From Nemania diffusa (taxonomy: Eukaryota > Ascomycota > Sordariomycetes > Xylariales > Xylariaceae): a stretch of 64,000 bases of DNA. Shown in pieces: positions 26,112-37,424 of the stretch. The notes under the pieces were generated by a model. It searched no databases. It was given only the letters and a program-made list of their open reading frames with translations, and had not been told where the DNA came from. The stretch is from assembly GCA_038501195.1 (NCBI GenBank), contig JBBPUQ010000009.1:1550001-1614000 (forward strand). The letters are read 5' to 3'. Numbering within the stretch: the first letter of the stretch is position 1; each line of letters opens with the position of its first letter. A program made the translations under genes and the position numbers.

Positions 26112-26767
26112 GCTGTACAGCAGGGTTTGCTGTAACATGTCCACTAGCGGCTCTGACAAGTAGCGGGGTGCATGAGAGGAAGTGGGGGTTGATTGCCCTA
26201 TGAGGCTTAGAACGTGCTCTAAGTCGCATCATCCGTTCCTCGGACTTCTCGAATTTGATTTGGCGTGATAGAATGTTCCCTTGCGCTCGACATTATTATT
26301 GGCAAGAGGCAAGACCGGGGACTCGGATTTGGTGAAAGGCAATTCAATCCCCACCACCACTTCTTGTCGTACCACTTTCGCCTTCACTTCCGTCTTCACT
26401 TCTAAATTGCTTTACGTGGCCTCCCTACTCTCTCTTTTACTTGGACATCGAGGCTCTTCAGATACAATGGACTTCGCCTGACAGTTTGCTTGAGATCCGC
26501 CCGCCTGGGTCCATCCCCTCGCCATTCCATCCAGCATTCGACGCAATCGACGCACTGCTCTAATCACCGAGGGCCTGCGCACCGTTCACATTGCACATTG
26601 CCACTTTGTATCACCGGGCTGCGGTGTCCGACGTCCGAGAGGGAGTCAGTCTTCTTTGTTTCTTTTGACTGGCACCCGACACCACCCAAGCTTAGTCGCT
26701 TTCCGCCACTTCCACGCGGTCCTCCGAACGTACCGAAACACCACCACTCTGCCTCGCCTTACATACT
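26112..26767. promoter_or_regulatory. Upstream region of the adenylate kinase gene
   Basis: A 652-bp stretch of normal composition between the retrotransposon and the adenylate kinase ATG. The last 450 bp are pyrimidine-rich (TCCCCACCACCACTTCTTG and similar), as is common in fungal 5' leaders. Overlapping short ORFs of 60-101 codons occur but are low-complexity and not supported as genes. Confidence 0.45.
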
Positions 26768-27580
26768 ATGCGCCTTCGCCGAGCAGCCCGTGTGATCCTC
26801 GTCGGTGCACCGGGGGTTGGCAAAGGAACTCAATCTGAACGTCTGCTCTCACGCTTCCCTCAGCTATCAGCCATCTCGTCTGGCGATCTCCTCCGCCACA
26901 ATGTCAAGAACCGCACACCCCTCGGCATTAAGGTCGAGAAGACTATGAAGACGGGCGGCCTAGTTCCCGATGATACTATCCTTCGCTTGATATCCAACGA
27001 GCTTTCACGGCGCGGGTGGCTCTCTGGTGGCCGGCCTAGCTTCATGACTTTTGCGTCAGCCGAATCGAGTGATGCCGTGCCCGCAGTCGGAGCTGCGGCA
27101 GCATCATCTGTTCCGGGCATCGAAACCGATCCAAATGCGGGGGCAAGTCTATCAAGCCAAGCCTCCGATGACCCATCAGCCTCGTTCCTGCTTGATGGCT
27201 TCCCACGCACTGCAGTACAGGCCGAGCGACTCAGCGACATTGTGCCTATTAACTGGGTGGTGTCTCTCCAGACGCCCTTTGACGTGATTATGGAGCGCAT
27301 CTCGTCACGATGGGTACACGAGCCGTCAGGGCGTGTATATAACACCTCTTTTAACGCTCCAAAAGTACCTGGGCATGATGATATCACAGGCGAGCCCCTT
27401 GTGCAGCGCGCCGATGATAGCGAGGAGGTCTACAGGACACGGTTCCAGAAGTTCCAGGAGACCAGTGAACCTTTACTAGAACATTATGCCAAAAAGGGCG
27501 TCCTCTGGGAAGTCAAGGGCCGCGGCAGTGATGAGATCACTCCCCAGTTATATCAAGAGTTCGAAAGACGGTTTCTATGA
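26768..27580 (+). CDS. ADK2: Adenylate kinase, mitochondrial GTP:AMP phosphotransferase type
   Basis: Transfers phosphate between a nucleoside triphosphate and AMP; the Adk2/AK3 subfamily works in the mitochondrial matrix. The single exon encodes 270 residues. The P-loop is GAPGVGKGT (13-21), the NMP-binding region is SSGDLLRHNV (37-46), and the family signature FLLDGFPRT is at 140-148. The lid (about 183-217, VHEPSGRVYN to QRAD) lacks the four Cys of zinc-type lids. The short basic start (MRLRRAARV) suits mitochondrial import. A Ser/Ala/Asp-rich stretch of about 50 residues (86-138) between the NMP-binding helices and FLLDGFPRT is not normally present in the family. The frame is open through it with no obvious intron. 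The nearest upstream feature is the retrotransposon 650 bp away. Confidence 0.95.
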   Translation: MRLRRAARVILVGAPGVGKGTQSERLLSRFPQLSAISSGDLLRHNVKNRTPLGIKVEKTMKTGGLVPDDTILRLISNELSRRGWLSGGRPSFMTFASAESSDAVPAVGAAAASSVPGIETDPNAGASLSSQASDDPSASFLLDGFPRTAVQAERLSDIVPINWVVSLQTPFDVIMERISSRWVHEPSGRVYNTSFNAPKVPGHDDITGEPLVQRADDSEEVYRTRFQKFQETSEPLLEHYAKKGVLWEVKGRGSDEITPQLYQEFERRFL

Positions 27581-30500
27581 GGTGGGGTTGGTTTCACTAG
27601 TTTCTACAGGTCATGTCTTGGGCTAAGCATGAACAATTAAGTCGAGCGCGGAAGCTTGGCAGTGGGGTTTATGTACATTACGGAGTACAATGTAAGAGTT
27701 TAGGAAATGCTGATGAGTGTTTAAATACCCCATATGCCGACAGGAATCTGGAGGGACACACGGTGCGGTGCTTATATATTGACGATCATGTCATTGGTAC
27801 GAGCTTTAATGTACAAAAGTAGGGACATGGATAGTCTCTTGACGGATGATTTGACGATTCTAACAATGCGCAAATTTTATCAATATATTTAAGCATGAAT
27901 ATTTACATTCAACATATTCACGCTTCTTCTACACATGCTGCAACTCTTCATGGTGGCGTCAATATATTTGGTAATAAATAGACACACAAGTACTTGTTTT
28001 AATCAAGTGTTAATTATCCACCTATCTATATATTTGAAGTACTGCGTAAGCTTTGTTTCCCCTGGTATGGACTAGCGCAGCTTGCCCCGCGAAAAGTAGG
28101 TACATGCTGGGAGGCAAAAGGACAAATGTATCCCACATGATTATTATGAGTACAAATATCCTTCTAGGCCTTTATTACTATTGCTATGTAGTAAGAAGCT
28201 TAAGAGCTGCTATATTTCTTGCTGTATTAGAAAGGGGTTTTCAAGAATACTCGCCCAATATCCATCATCTTCGCACATATATGTGTCTCTAGGAGTTACC
28301 GTGACTAATCTGAATGGGAAGACATAACTAAAGCTCACGGCTTTAGTACCTAGAATGGAAGATGCAATATAATGACGACAGGATACTCTTTTACAACTAG
28401 GCCGCTTTCTCAGCCACTCGTGACTATAAGTCTCTTAAATAATTGCCAGACACTAAACCTGTATAAGAAACGAAGGGATCACTCCCAATAATCAGAGAGC
28501 TTTAATATAGATGGCCGGCTTCAAGCACTTGTGGGCCATCCTGACTGGCTCCTTCACTTACCGTGATTGAATCTTACTCTAAGGCGCAATCTATCTGACA
28601 CTACGCATGTCACGGTACTCTATATAAGCCAGCAGAGTAGGGCCTGCTGGCCCAGACAGAACTTGTCTTCCTATGCAACAGTCTAATCTTTAACAACGCA
28701 GTAGTAGAGCCCGCAGTCTCTGTCACGGAGCAGAACTGGATGACTAACCACGACACTACCAAAAGTAGAACGTTGTCAAGTTGGAAACTTGACCATCTTC
28801 ACTTCCCTATATATAGGACCATGACAGCCTCAAACGAATGAGCAACTAAGATAAACAACAGAACTAGAATAGCCACCAACATAATAAAGACTGATTAGCA
28901 GCCGCCTTAATCGTAAAACCTTTTATAGCTTCAAAAATATACAATATTAGTATAGTACGTATAACTACTACGATAAAAATAATTACTGCGGTATTCGTCT
29001 TTGCATTGACCAGTATAGGACGTTATTTTTTCTAGATCCATGAATCTCTCGACTCCTTTTATTCTAGATACTTGGTATTTAGAAAGCCGAATTTATCTAT
29101 CCTCCTACTAGAGATCGGTCTTGTCGTTAGATTTCATACAGATGAGATCTTAGATGTATACCAAGTATACATCCTAACCTTCGTGGACAGATTTGTTCTA
29201 ATAGTTATAATGATATGTTTGTAAAATTAGCGTGCTTGAGTAGAAAGGGGACACTCGCATACTCGGCATGCTAGACGAGGAAGCTAGCTGTATGTTCAGC
29301 CTTTTGGTATTTTCTTTTCGCATCGTAAAAGCGCCTTGGGTTTTTCAAGAACTGTAGCTCTGTTTAGGAGGAAGAACCATAACGCCCGGAACGTTTGGCT
29401 TGCTAAGAAATTTCCTACATAGAGTGATGGCGAGACTCGATGGTTACATAGCAGGGTATCTCTATTGGTTCCAATATCATGCTCAGCCACCACGCTGCCT
29501 AGGACACATGGAATAAGCAGTGTCACCCGATATGCAGCATCACCCGGTCGCCGTAGACCAATACTAAGCATTCCCCCAGACTGATATCAGGAGCGGTGTT
29601 GACTAAGTAGTCTAGATGAGTACGTAGGACATAAAATGTCGCTCAGTCGAGAAAATATCAAGGCCAATTGGTGAGCCTACGCAGCATGATAGCTCTCAGG
29701 GGAGGCGCTGTTTCAGAGTTGCACAGTCGCTTACTTGCTTTACCAAACAATACGTATTTATCAAAAAGATTTTATGTTGTTTCTTAGGAAATGAAAGTGA
29801 TTTTTAACATTCTTGACTAGTTTTATTATTCTACCCCAGTGAGATTTTGTGTCAACAGCGTATTCGCTCTCGAGGAGTCCGAGGATGCAGGTGGAATTTG
29901 AGAATGGGGTCGTAGGCTCATCGTTAGTTTCGAAGATATTACCCATAAGTTGCTAAAAGATCGCTCTTAATGACAAATCTGCCTTTCAGGTGGCGTTACA
30001 GCCGTACGATCGATATACCTAGAGTAGCGGTAGCCCTCATAACCTACACAGCCTACAGTACGAAAGCAACGTCACAGGTCTACAGTAAACAGAATGCTCG
30101 CTACACCACGTAGGTATGACCAATCGCGCTCTCCCGTCTCATTATCTTAACGTAATAGACACACGTCATAGTCCAGGACATTATCGATCAATGGACACGA
30201 AAAGGTGGTGTCTAGAAGTAAGAAAGATGAGTTCTTAAGAAAAGACGCACAATGAGGCTTGATGTTTGACATCCAAGCTGTGACATAGGACTAGATAGGG
30301 GGTGGTATCAAACCGTCCAGGGATGACCAGCCCTGCTACCTGCGCCTACGCTTCCCCACAAAAGGATGGTCAACTTTCGGTCACGATTTCACGGCATTGT
30401 GTGGATGTGAGCGTGTGTGTTCAGTGACAGCCGCTACCCCCTCCCTCGTTTGCTCTCAAAGGTTGATACGCGACCCCACGGATACCTATAGAGGCATTTT

Positions 30501-31746
30501 AACCAAACACTTGATTCATGATGTTGCGGTATAAGTGTGGCGCTCTCTGCTAGTGCAGGGACATCTAGGAATATATTCCGGTTCGTCATCTGTCATCGGA
30601 AGCGGGGCTAGTACGCCCTGTTTATGAGTCTTCCAGTATAGTGGCGTTCTCAAGATAAGGTACCAGCGCGTTTCACTGTGTACGTAGGGGAATTTGGAGC
30701 GAATGCTACTCGTCTTAATTAATATAGTCTGTTTACACTTCTGTGTTTTGGCGAGAGATTATTTGCCTAAGAGTTCCTGTTTATTTCCACGGTATGGTGT
30801 TTGCGGTGTGCAAGGCTATGGCAGAATTGAGAAATAGGCGTACAAAGGGACAAATAGATTTAATGAGGGCATACAACTTGATGCAGTGTAACACACCATC
30901 TGGAGTCGAGGGAGCGCCTGGTTTGATACGTCGTCAATGTGAATTTTCTGATATTGATATCCTCGTGAGCACACCGGCCCTTGCCTGCCGGAGCATGTAA
31001 ACAGAAGATGTTTTCGCCACCCGTCGAAGGTTGTAGTTTTATCAGCTGACTTGCGTGCCTTAGAATATCATGAGGTAGTAACACTTCTATACAGAATTAA
31101 GCACTCCCTGCAGACTTCGGACTTCCGCCCAGCTTTTCAATGTCATAATGTGTTGATAATGTCGCCAGACTTGGTTCGCCTTGTAAGTTGTAACTAGGCT
31201 GGGCTAAATGATATAAATTGCTACCTTCTAATTAGTTTAATGTAGTCGAACTAGAGACTAGCCAAGGCATAATAATAGAGAAGGTAAAACACTCCAATGA
31301 GACTCTATATCATGATGATCCTTCCCAGCCGTTTGCTAATAGTACATACGGATTTCCTATTGTTAGAGGTACATATTACTTCTCTTCTGCAAAACCTAAA
31401 CAGCCATTACCAGGATCCGTCTCCCAGCCTATAATAAAGCTTTCATCCCTGTAAGCCACCATGTGGTATGTGATAGGGATTGATGATCTATCTAGGTACC
31501 TAGTGTACGACATGGGCGGTGGCTGTAATCGGATTAAGGACTCAGACATAAGATTTACCTACTTAATAATATGGCATGTCAAGAAATATATAGTATCCGA
31601 ATCCTATTCAAGTCTATAGCTTAATTGAGTTCAACTTTCTTATCTCGCAAACTCATACTGAATCACGAATTAGCAGGCCGCAGCTGAAAATAAATAAGAG
31701 AACCTGTACTTACAAAGTCCTCGAGGCCGGACTCAAGCTGAACGTC
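27581..31746. other. 4.2-kb gene-poor interval
   Basis: No protein family is recognisable. ORFs are at most 91 codons and have no motifs. The DNA is moderately AT-rich and looks like decayed sequence. A perfect 8-bp-arm hairpin, GCCAGCAG/CTGCTGGC (28628-28635 and 28644-28651), follows a TATATAAG box (28621-28628), which could be a decayed promoter or LTR remnant. No tRNA-like cloverleaf was seen. Confidence 0.5.
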
Positions 31747-33005
31747 ATGGACCACGTCGGCCCGCACTCGGGGGAAGAGTTAGTTTCCCGGCAGCTTATC
31801 GACCATTTTCTAAAAGGCTATGATGATCAGGTAAAACAGTCTATGGTGGGATCCGTATCATGGCAGATAATGGACCCCGAACGGGCTCTCTCAAACAACC
31901 ACAGTACTGATATTATCGACCAATTTTTAAAACACTACCACATTCATGTTATTAATCATTTTTTCACATCCACGTCGCCGAAAGCCCAGTACCCCGATCA
32001 GCCTTTACCACACTATTCCAACGAAATTATTCACCAATTGTTAGCCCGTTATCACGATGGGCTTATCAAGAGACTCCAATCTTCCGAGGAAAAGCCCCTC
32101 CAAGACATTATTCGTCGGTTTATAGAATTCGAACTGCAGCAACCGATTTTACTGGACGCATTAACTCTTACAGCGGCGCAAACGATCACGGAAAATAACG
32201 ATCTAAATTCTATTATATTCCGCCGTTTCGATACACTGGCCATACAAAATATATTGGCTCTCCACGGGGAATTGAGCGACATCGAGCGTGAGGGGCAAGA
32301 TATCAGTCCCGGGGTGCAAGTAATAACACCCATGCAGATAAGGCAGGCCAAGATAAAACAGTATCGTACGTATTTTTCAAAAAATAGATCACATGAACAT
32401 AATAGTAATTCCCTTTGATGTATTAGATGAGGCGGTTATTCTTTATAGCAAGATGTTGCAGCTGAGCAAACCTCCACCTGGATACGTGCGCGACTTGAAT
32501 AAGGCGCTCGAGAATAAATGCGTTCATCACGTATGGAACGTATTGAATCCGACGACCAATAATCCTTTCACAGATGTCGTTGCCGTTTCGCCATTCGATG
32601 ATCCCCTTACAAGATTTATCGCCGCCAGTCCTCTGTCAATCTTCTTCGTCGTAAGTATATCCGCAAAAAACCTGTTCTCCGCTTCTTACTTACAGAAGTT
32701 AGGGCTGGATCGAGTCGTTCAAACGAAAACAGCTACTCGTCAACATTAACGTCCTCCGCAGGTTTGTCACAGTTGTTCAGTTTGTAGTTTCTCTTGGCTT
32801 CGTCGTGTCAGCGCTATGGGCGCTTTGGAAACTAGGAAACGACATCTACAAAAAGCTCTGGGTTGTCACCGGCTTTGTGGCTGGGTTTAGTATTTGGGTA
32901 GGATTTCTGACTGGTCTGACAAAAAATCAAAGCATTACCGCCACGGCTACTTACGCCGCCGTTTTGGTAGTCTATGTAGGAAGTCCAGGAACAGGGCCTA
33001 ATTAG
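31747..33005 (+). CDS. DUF6594-type membrane protein with N-terminal triplicated motif
   Basis: Three exons: 31747-32365, 32427-32650 and 32703-33005. The GT-AG introns of 61 and 52 bp restore one frame of 381 residues. The core FRRFDTLAIQNILALHGEL (about 158-176), then YHEAVILYSKMLQL across the first splice, and the end TATATYAAVLVVYVG match the fungal DUF6594 pattern as I know it: an N-terminal helical part and a C-terminal membrane part. Three hydrophobic segments follow the RRFVTVVQ region, ending near the C-terminus. Function of the family is unknown. Residues 16-33, 55-72 and 93-110 are three copies of an 18-residue motif of the type (D/E)IIDxFLxxYxxxVIxxF, spaced 38-39 residues apart. 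The frame is open about 50 codons upstream of the chosen ATG without another ATG, so an upstream exon is possible. Confidence 0.82.
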
Positions 33006-34578
33006 CAATGCACGTTAGGATGCTTAAGAAAAGGGCACAATGGGGTGTGAACAAATATCCAGAGCGGTGTGATGAGGGGTAGTTAGTCAACATTAATATA
33101 ATGGATATAAGACAGAGATTCCCCCCAGGAGGCAGATACCATCGGGCGTAGAGCGCAGAAAGGTCTGGAATACTCGAGTGCGTATCTGCGTTCTGACTAT
33201 GACTACCTAAATTAGCTAGAATAATTAGCATAAGCTTGAGTTGACTGGCTCGCTTCGTCCTTGAGCGCGGCGCAAGGCTGGGGGCGAGAGAAAATACTTA
33301 TATCTGTGGTAGACCGTAGCTTATCTCTATATTTTATATGTCCATGTTGCTTCTCTGGAGGAGAAGACTTCAGGAATAAATTCATCATCTAAGCCTTACA
33401 GCTCCAACATTTATTCTGCGTAGATACCTTCGTACAGTTATCCTTATACAGCAATCCTGGGCAACTACAGATCGAGATGAAAGTCTGAACTCCGAGACTA
33501 AACACCCGAGGGCTTTGTATAGAGGATCGGCAGCTTTCCTCTTACTCTAAGCATGCCGTAAGTCCTTTTGACTAATGTGATAAGTTTGGAGTGCTGATAC
33601 ATGGAATGGTGATTGGTGCAGATATCACCAGCGCGACCGCTTCCTAGGCAAACTCTGGGCACTGATAATGAAAAGAATGCAGAAAAAAGCCCCTGGCGTG
33701 GCCTAGTTTTATAAACAGTTCTGGCAAATGAGTTAAACGCCTTGCGGCCGCGAATAGATGATTATATCGGAATGGAATTTTAGGTAACGGCTTTGTATAA
33801 CTAAGAGGTTCGTTAGCTGTATGATGTGTTGTATGGTTGGCTGTAATAAAGAGATGTCGGCATGATATAGGTATAGTTAATTGACCGGTTACGCCAAACT
33901 TTTGGCGCAGTGGTTTTTTCTAACATATACTTAGTGCTACCTGATCTCCGCAATTGTACATACCTAGAATAAGAATGGACCACTGACAACTGCTTCCAGC
34001 CGACCGATGGGTGAAGTCGATCTAGCGATTAAATAGGGCTGCTGAATGAGCTGAACCGCGGGGCATGTTACATCGCTACCGATGACACTTATAAGATTGC
34101 TTGACGCTCACGAATCATCAGGTCCAGCAGCTGATTCAACACATCGCGCCTCTCATAGCAGCTATCCAAACCTTTTAAATTCTCGTGTTTAGATTCAATC
34201 AAGCATCTCGTACTTATCTACACATTATCAATGCCTTACAACTAGGTACTTAGACTACCTGTTTCTTGATCACCCGGCTAGAACTTAGACCCATATGCCT
34301 ACTTACCTTTCAGTCTCTCCGCCGCGTTCTCATCGCTATTTGCAACCGTTGCACAACTTTAGAGCTCTCCGTCCATTCTAATGTTTCGAGTTGGATTTTG
34401 TCATGTTGGCTTGCTCGTTCGAGCGTTTCTCGGAGTGCCCTGTTCGTGAACACATCAACTCTCGTCCTGTCTCCCAGCTTCCCAATTAATTCTCTTTGAC
34501 GCTCAACACCTGATATTCAATTCGCATCCCTCTCATCTTTGTCGAGGCATAGTTGGAATTGCAGGGCGTTTTCTTACT
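33006..34578. other. Intergenic, no supported gene
   Basis: Only short ORFs up to 77 codons without motifs. The last 300 bp before the hydrolase ATG are rich in CTCTCC/TTCTC pyrimidine stretches and probably contain its promoter and leader. Confidence 0.5.
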
Positions 34579-36477
34579 ATGTCTCGAGTTTTTCTCAGCT
34601 GTGTCTTCCTTCTATGGACAGCAGCCGCATTCACTCTCCCTGACTGTCCTGTTTTCTTCGAGACACAGAGACAACAATGCGATCCGATTGCACCAGCAAG
34701 TTTCATACCTGCTTCCGTGAATATTGCCTCCGAAATTAGGTCAGATCGTATCGCAGAGAGTAGCGTGCTTGCCGACCTCCTGAGCGCCCTAAATGTCACA
34801 CAGTCAGAGTTCTTCGCTCCCTGGTTAGGCACCTGGCCCGATGCAATCGACTGGACCGCCGCTGTAATAGGCACGCACATTTCCGGGGTAACCCGGAGCA
34901 TTTCTGAAGATCTTGTCTTCTTGCAGTCAAAAGAAGACGCTACGGCTGATTGGAGGGGTGCTTCTGACTTGCTCAACGGATATTTCGCTCAGACAATCGC
35001 CTACTACTTCGGGCAAGATGCTCTGGCCATAAGATATGAAGCCTATGATGATATTCTCTGGGTTGTCTTGGGATGGCTTGAAACAATAAAATTTGTCAAC
35101 ACCCACAGCAGCTTACATTATGCTCTCGCTAATACAGACCTGTCCACGGCAACACCGGGTGTCACTGATGGGCTGTTTGACAGGAGTGAAATAATGCCTA
35201 GTCAACCATATCACGGGAAGGTATGGATTCCGGCGTTTTCACATCGGGCACGCGTGTTTTGGGATCTTGCATCGCGTGGCTGGGACACGACGTTGTGCAA
35301 TGGAGGAATGATCTGGAATCCCCGGCTGTTACCATACAAGAACGCTATTACCAATGAACTCTACATCGCCGCGTCCATCTCAATGTATCTCTATTTCCCC
35401 GGCGATGACAACGCGTCTCCGTTCTATAACCGCACCGATCCATTCAATCCCCCAGACCCGGACTCACAGTTGTCTAGCGGACCACGGGATGCTAAGTACC
35501 TAAAGGCTGCTATTGAAGGCTACCGATGGCTTCGCAACTCTAACATGACAAATCACCAGGGCTTGATAATCGACGGCTTTCACATTAGTGGATATCTTGA
35601 CAAGAATAATAACAACACTAGGTGCGATTCGCGCGACGAGATGGTCTTCTCGTATAACCAAGGTGTCATCCTAACCGGCCAACGCGGGCTTTGGGATGCC
35701 ACTGGCGCGCCCTCATTTCTCACGGACGGACACCATCTGATTCAAAAAGTGATCAAAGCCACTGGTTACAACCTCACATCAGATGGCCCCATCGATGAAC
35801 TCTCGGAGATCAAGGCCGGTGTACTTCCGCGGTGGCACGGGCTAGGGCGACTGGGCGTCATGGAGGAATACCTCGACGCGAGCGGCACCGCAAGCCAAGA
35901 TCTACAGACTTTCAAGGGGATCTTCTTCCATCATCTCACGGCCTTTTGCGCCCCCTTGGAGACGCCCACGCCAGAGACGGGATTGCAAGTCAACGCCCGC
36001 TCCTTCGCAGCCGTCAAAAAGTCTCACGCTGAAGCATGCAGATTGTACGGTGGTTGGCTGGAGCACAACGTTCACGCAGCTATGGGGACACGGGATACTT
36101 CGGGGCGTTTCGGGCAGTGGTGGACTGCGGGCCTGCTGACGAGCAACTGGACCGGCCCGTGGCCGACGCGGGCGAACGACGGCATCCAGGATGAACCGAA
36201 TGCGATCGATTACCGGAACTATGGCGTGCCCACTGACACAACGTGGCGGAGCCCGTCACCCCACGAGCCTACCCAGACATCGCATGCAGATTATTCGCAG
36301 CATGGCCAGGTGCCCTTAGGCAGAAGTACGCAACACGCTCCACTAGGGGCTATGAAGCAACAGCGCCGGGCGACGACGAACGATCCAAATGACCGTGGCC
36401 GCGGGCGGACGGTCGAGACGCAGAGCGGGGGACTCGCCCTTCTACGAGCATACTGGAAGATCGCCCGAGCACTATAG
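34579..36477 (+). CDS. Secreted GH76-like alpha-1,6-mannanase family protein
   Basis: Single exon, 632 residues. A signal peptide is clear (MSRVFLSCVFLLWTAAAFTL, then PDC). The body has GH76 landmarks in order: an Asp pair in EAYDDILWVVLGWLE (D157, D158), which corresponds to the catalytic Asp-Asp of the family, CNGGMIWNP (about 240-248), the YKNAITNELYIAASISMYLYF helix, and FSYNQGVILTGQRGLWDAT. Family enzymes act on alpha-1,6-mannan or, as in Dfg5/Dcw1, on cell-wall attachment of GPI proteins. Several NxT/NxS glycosylation sites are present. The last 90 residues are low-complexity, rich in Gln, Arg, Thr and Pro. No GPI-attachment tail is evident, so a secreted soluble enzyme is more likely than a Dfg5-like anchored one. 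Family call is firm, substrate inferred. Confidence 0.85.
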   Translation: MSRVFLSCVFLLWTAAAFTLPDCPVFFETQRQQCDPIAPASFIPASVNIASEIRSDRIAESSVLADLLSALNVTQSEFFAPWLGTWPDAIDWTAAVIGTHISGVTRSISEDLVFLQSKEDATADWRGASDLLNGYFAQTIAYYFGQDALAIRYEAYDDILWVVLGWLETIKFVNTHSSLHYALANTDLSTATPGVTDGLFDRSEIMPSQPYHGKVWIPAFSHRARVFWDLASRGWDTTLCNGGMIWNPRLLPYKNAITNELYIAASISMYLYFPGDDNASPFYNRTDPFNPPDPDSQLSSGPRDAKYLKAAIEGYRWLRNSNMTNHQGLIIDGFHISGYLDKNNNNTRCDSRDEMVFSYNQGVILTGQRGLWDATGAPSFLTDGHHLIQKVIKATGYNLTSDGPIDELSEIKAGVLPRWHGLGRLGVMEEYLDASGTASQDLQTFKGIFFHHLTAFCAPLETPTPETGLQVNARSFAAVKKSHAEACRLYGGWLEHNVHAAMGTRDTSGRFGQWWTAGLLTSNWTGPWPTRANDGIQDEPNAIDYRNYGVPTDTTWRSPSPHEPTQTSHADYSQHGQVPLGRSTQHAPLGAMKQQRRATTNDPNDRGRGRTVETQSGGLALLRAYWKIARAL

Positions 36478-37424
36478 AGTGGTGTTCGGCGACTCACATC
36501 CTGGGCGCCATCGTGTGTTAGATTTAGAACCAATACTATAACCTTGCTAGACATTTGTAGGATTTCAGAACTACGTACCCAAATGGCAGTTCGCACTAGG
36601 TATGATTACAGCATCTTAGTGAATATCGTAATTATGAGAGACCTACAGAGCCGCGTATGCATCGTGTCACTGATCAGGTCTCAGTTTGAATTCTGACATA
36701 CACACTAATAGAACTGAACCCGGTGTAACTAGAACTAAAAAAAGCCCCTTTCCCGTAGAATCCCCACGTATGTCTGGCTAAGTGGTACACGCGAGACAAC
36801 TGGTGGTGCCAACTTGGATGGTATATAAAATTCTAAATTAGAAACTAGTTTAATATGTCATCCCAAACTGACCACTTTCAGGTATAAGATCGAGTCTAAA
36901 TCAGAACGAAGTTCATTTATATAGTTTCCTCTCGTGCAATGACAGAGCTCGCTCAATTGCCGTTTTCCGAAAAGAAGCGGCAAGGTTATACTTAACAGCT
37001 TACTTAGGTAAGCGAAAGTAAATCTAGAAGCATTGCTACTTATCTAGAGGTAATTTTTATTATAATAGTTGCAACGCACTGTAGCCCTCTTCATTCTTCT
37101 TGATATAAACTCTGCCAACTGAAGCCTCCGACCCAATAAAATGAAACTTGCGGAATATTTACGAGTGATGCGTCTGTGGCTTTATCTGACACTGCGAACT
37201 ATGATACAGTTTTGCGCCCCATCGACGCGCGTGCTCTTGCTGAACCTTGACTCCCATGGATCCTTCCTCTGTAGATAACAAGAATAGAAACATCAGTTGC
37301 GTTGCAAATAAAACTCATTACCAGATACTGAGTGTTGGCGGATTTTGCACGAGCCTGCAAGGGGGCGTTCCAACTCCAAGTCGTAATACATAGAATCTCC
37401 GTACACCCAGGAGTACCGGGACTT
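36478..37424. other. Convergent intergenic region, no gene
   Basis: Lies between the 3' ends of the hydrolase and the ERD2-like gene. It contains short ORFs only and no recognisable element. Confidence 0.5.

Noticed and set aside
26490..26838. 101- and 60-codon ORFs upstream of and overlapping the adenylate kinase start
   Set aside because: Pyrimidine-rich leader sequence read as Pro/Ser/His-rich peptides, in frames unrelated to the kinase.
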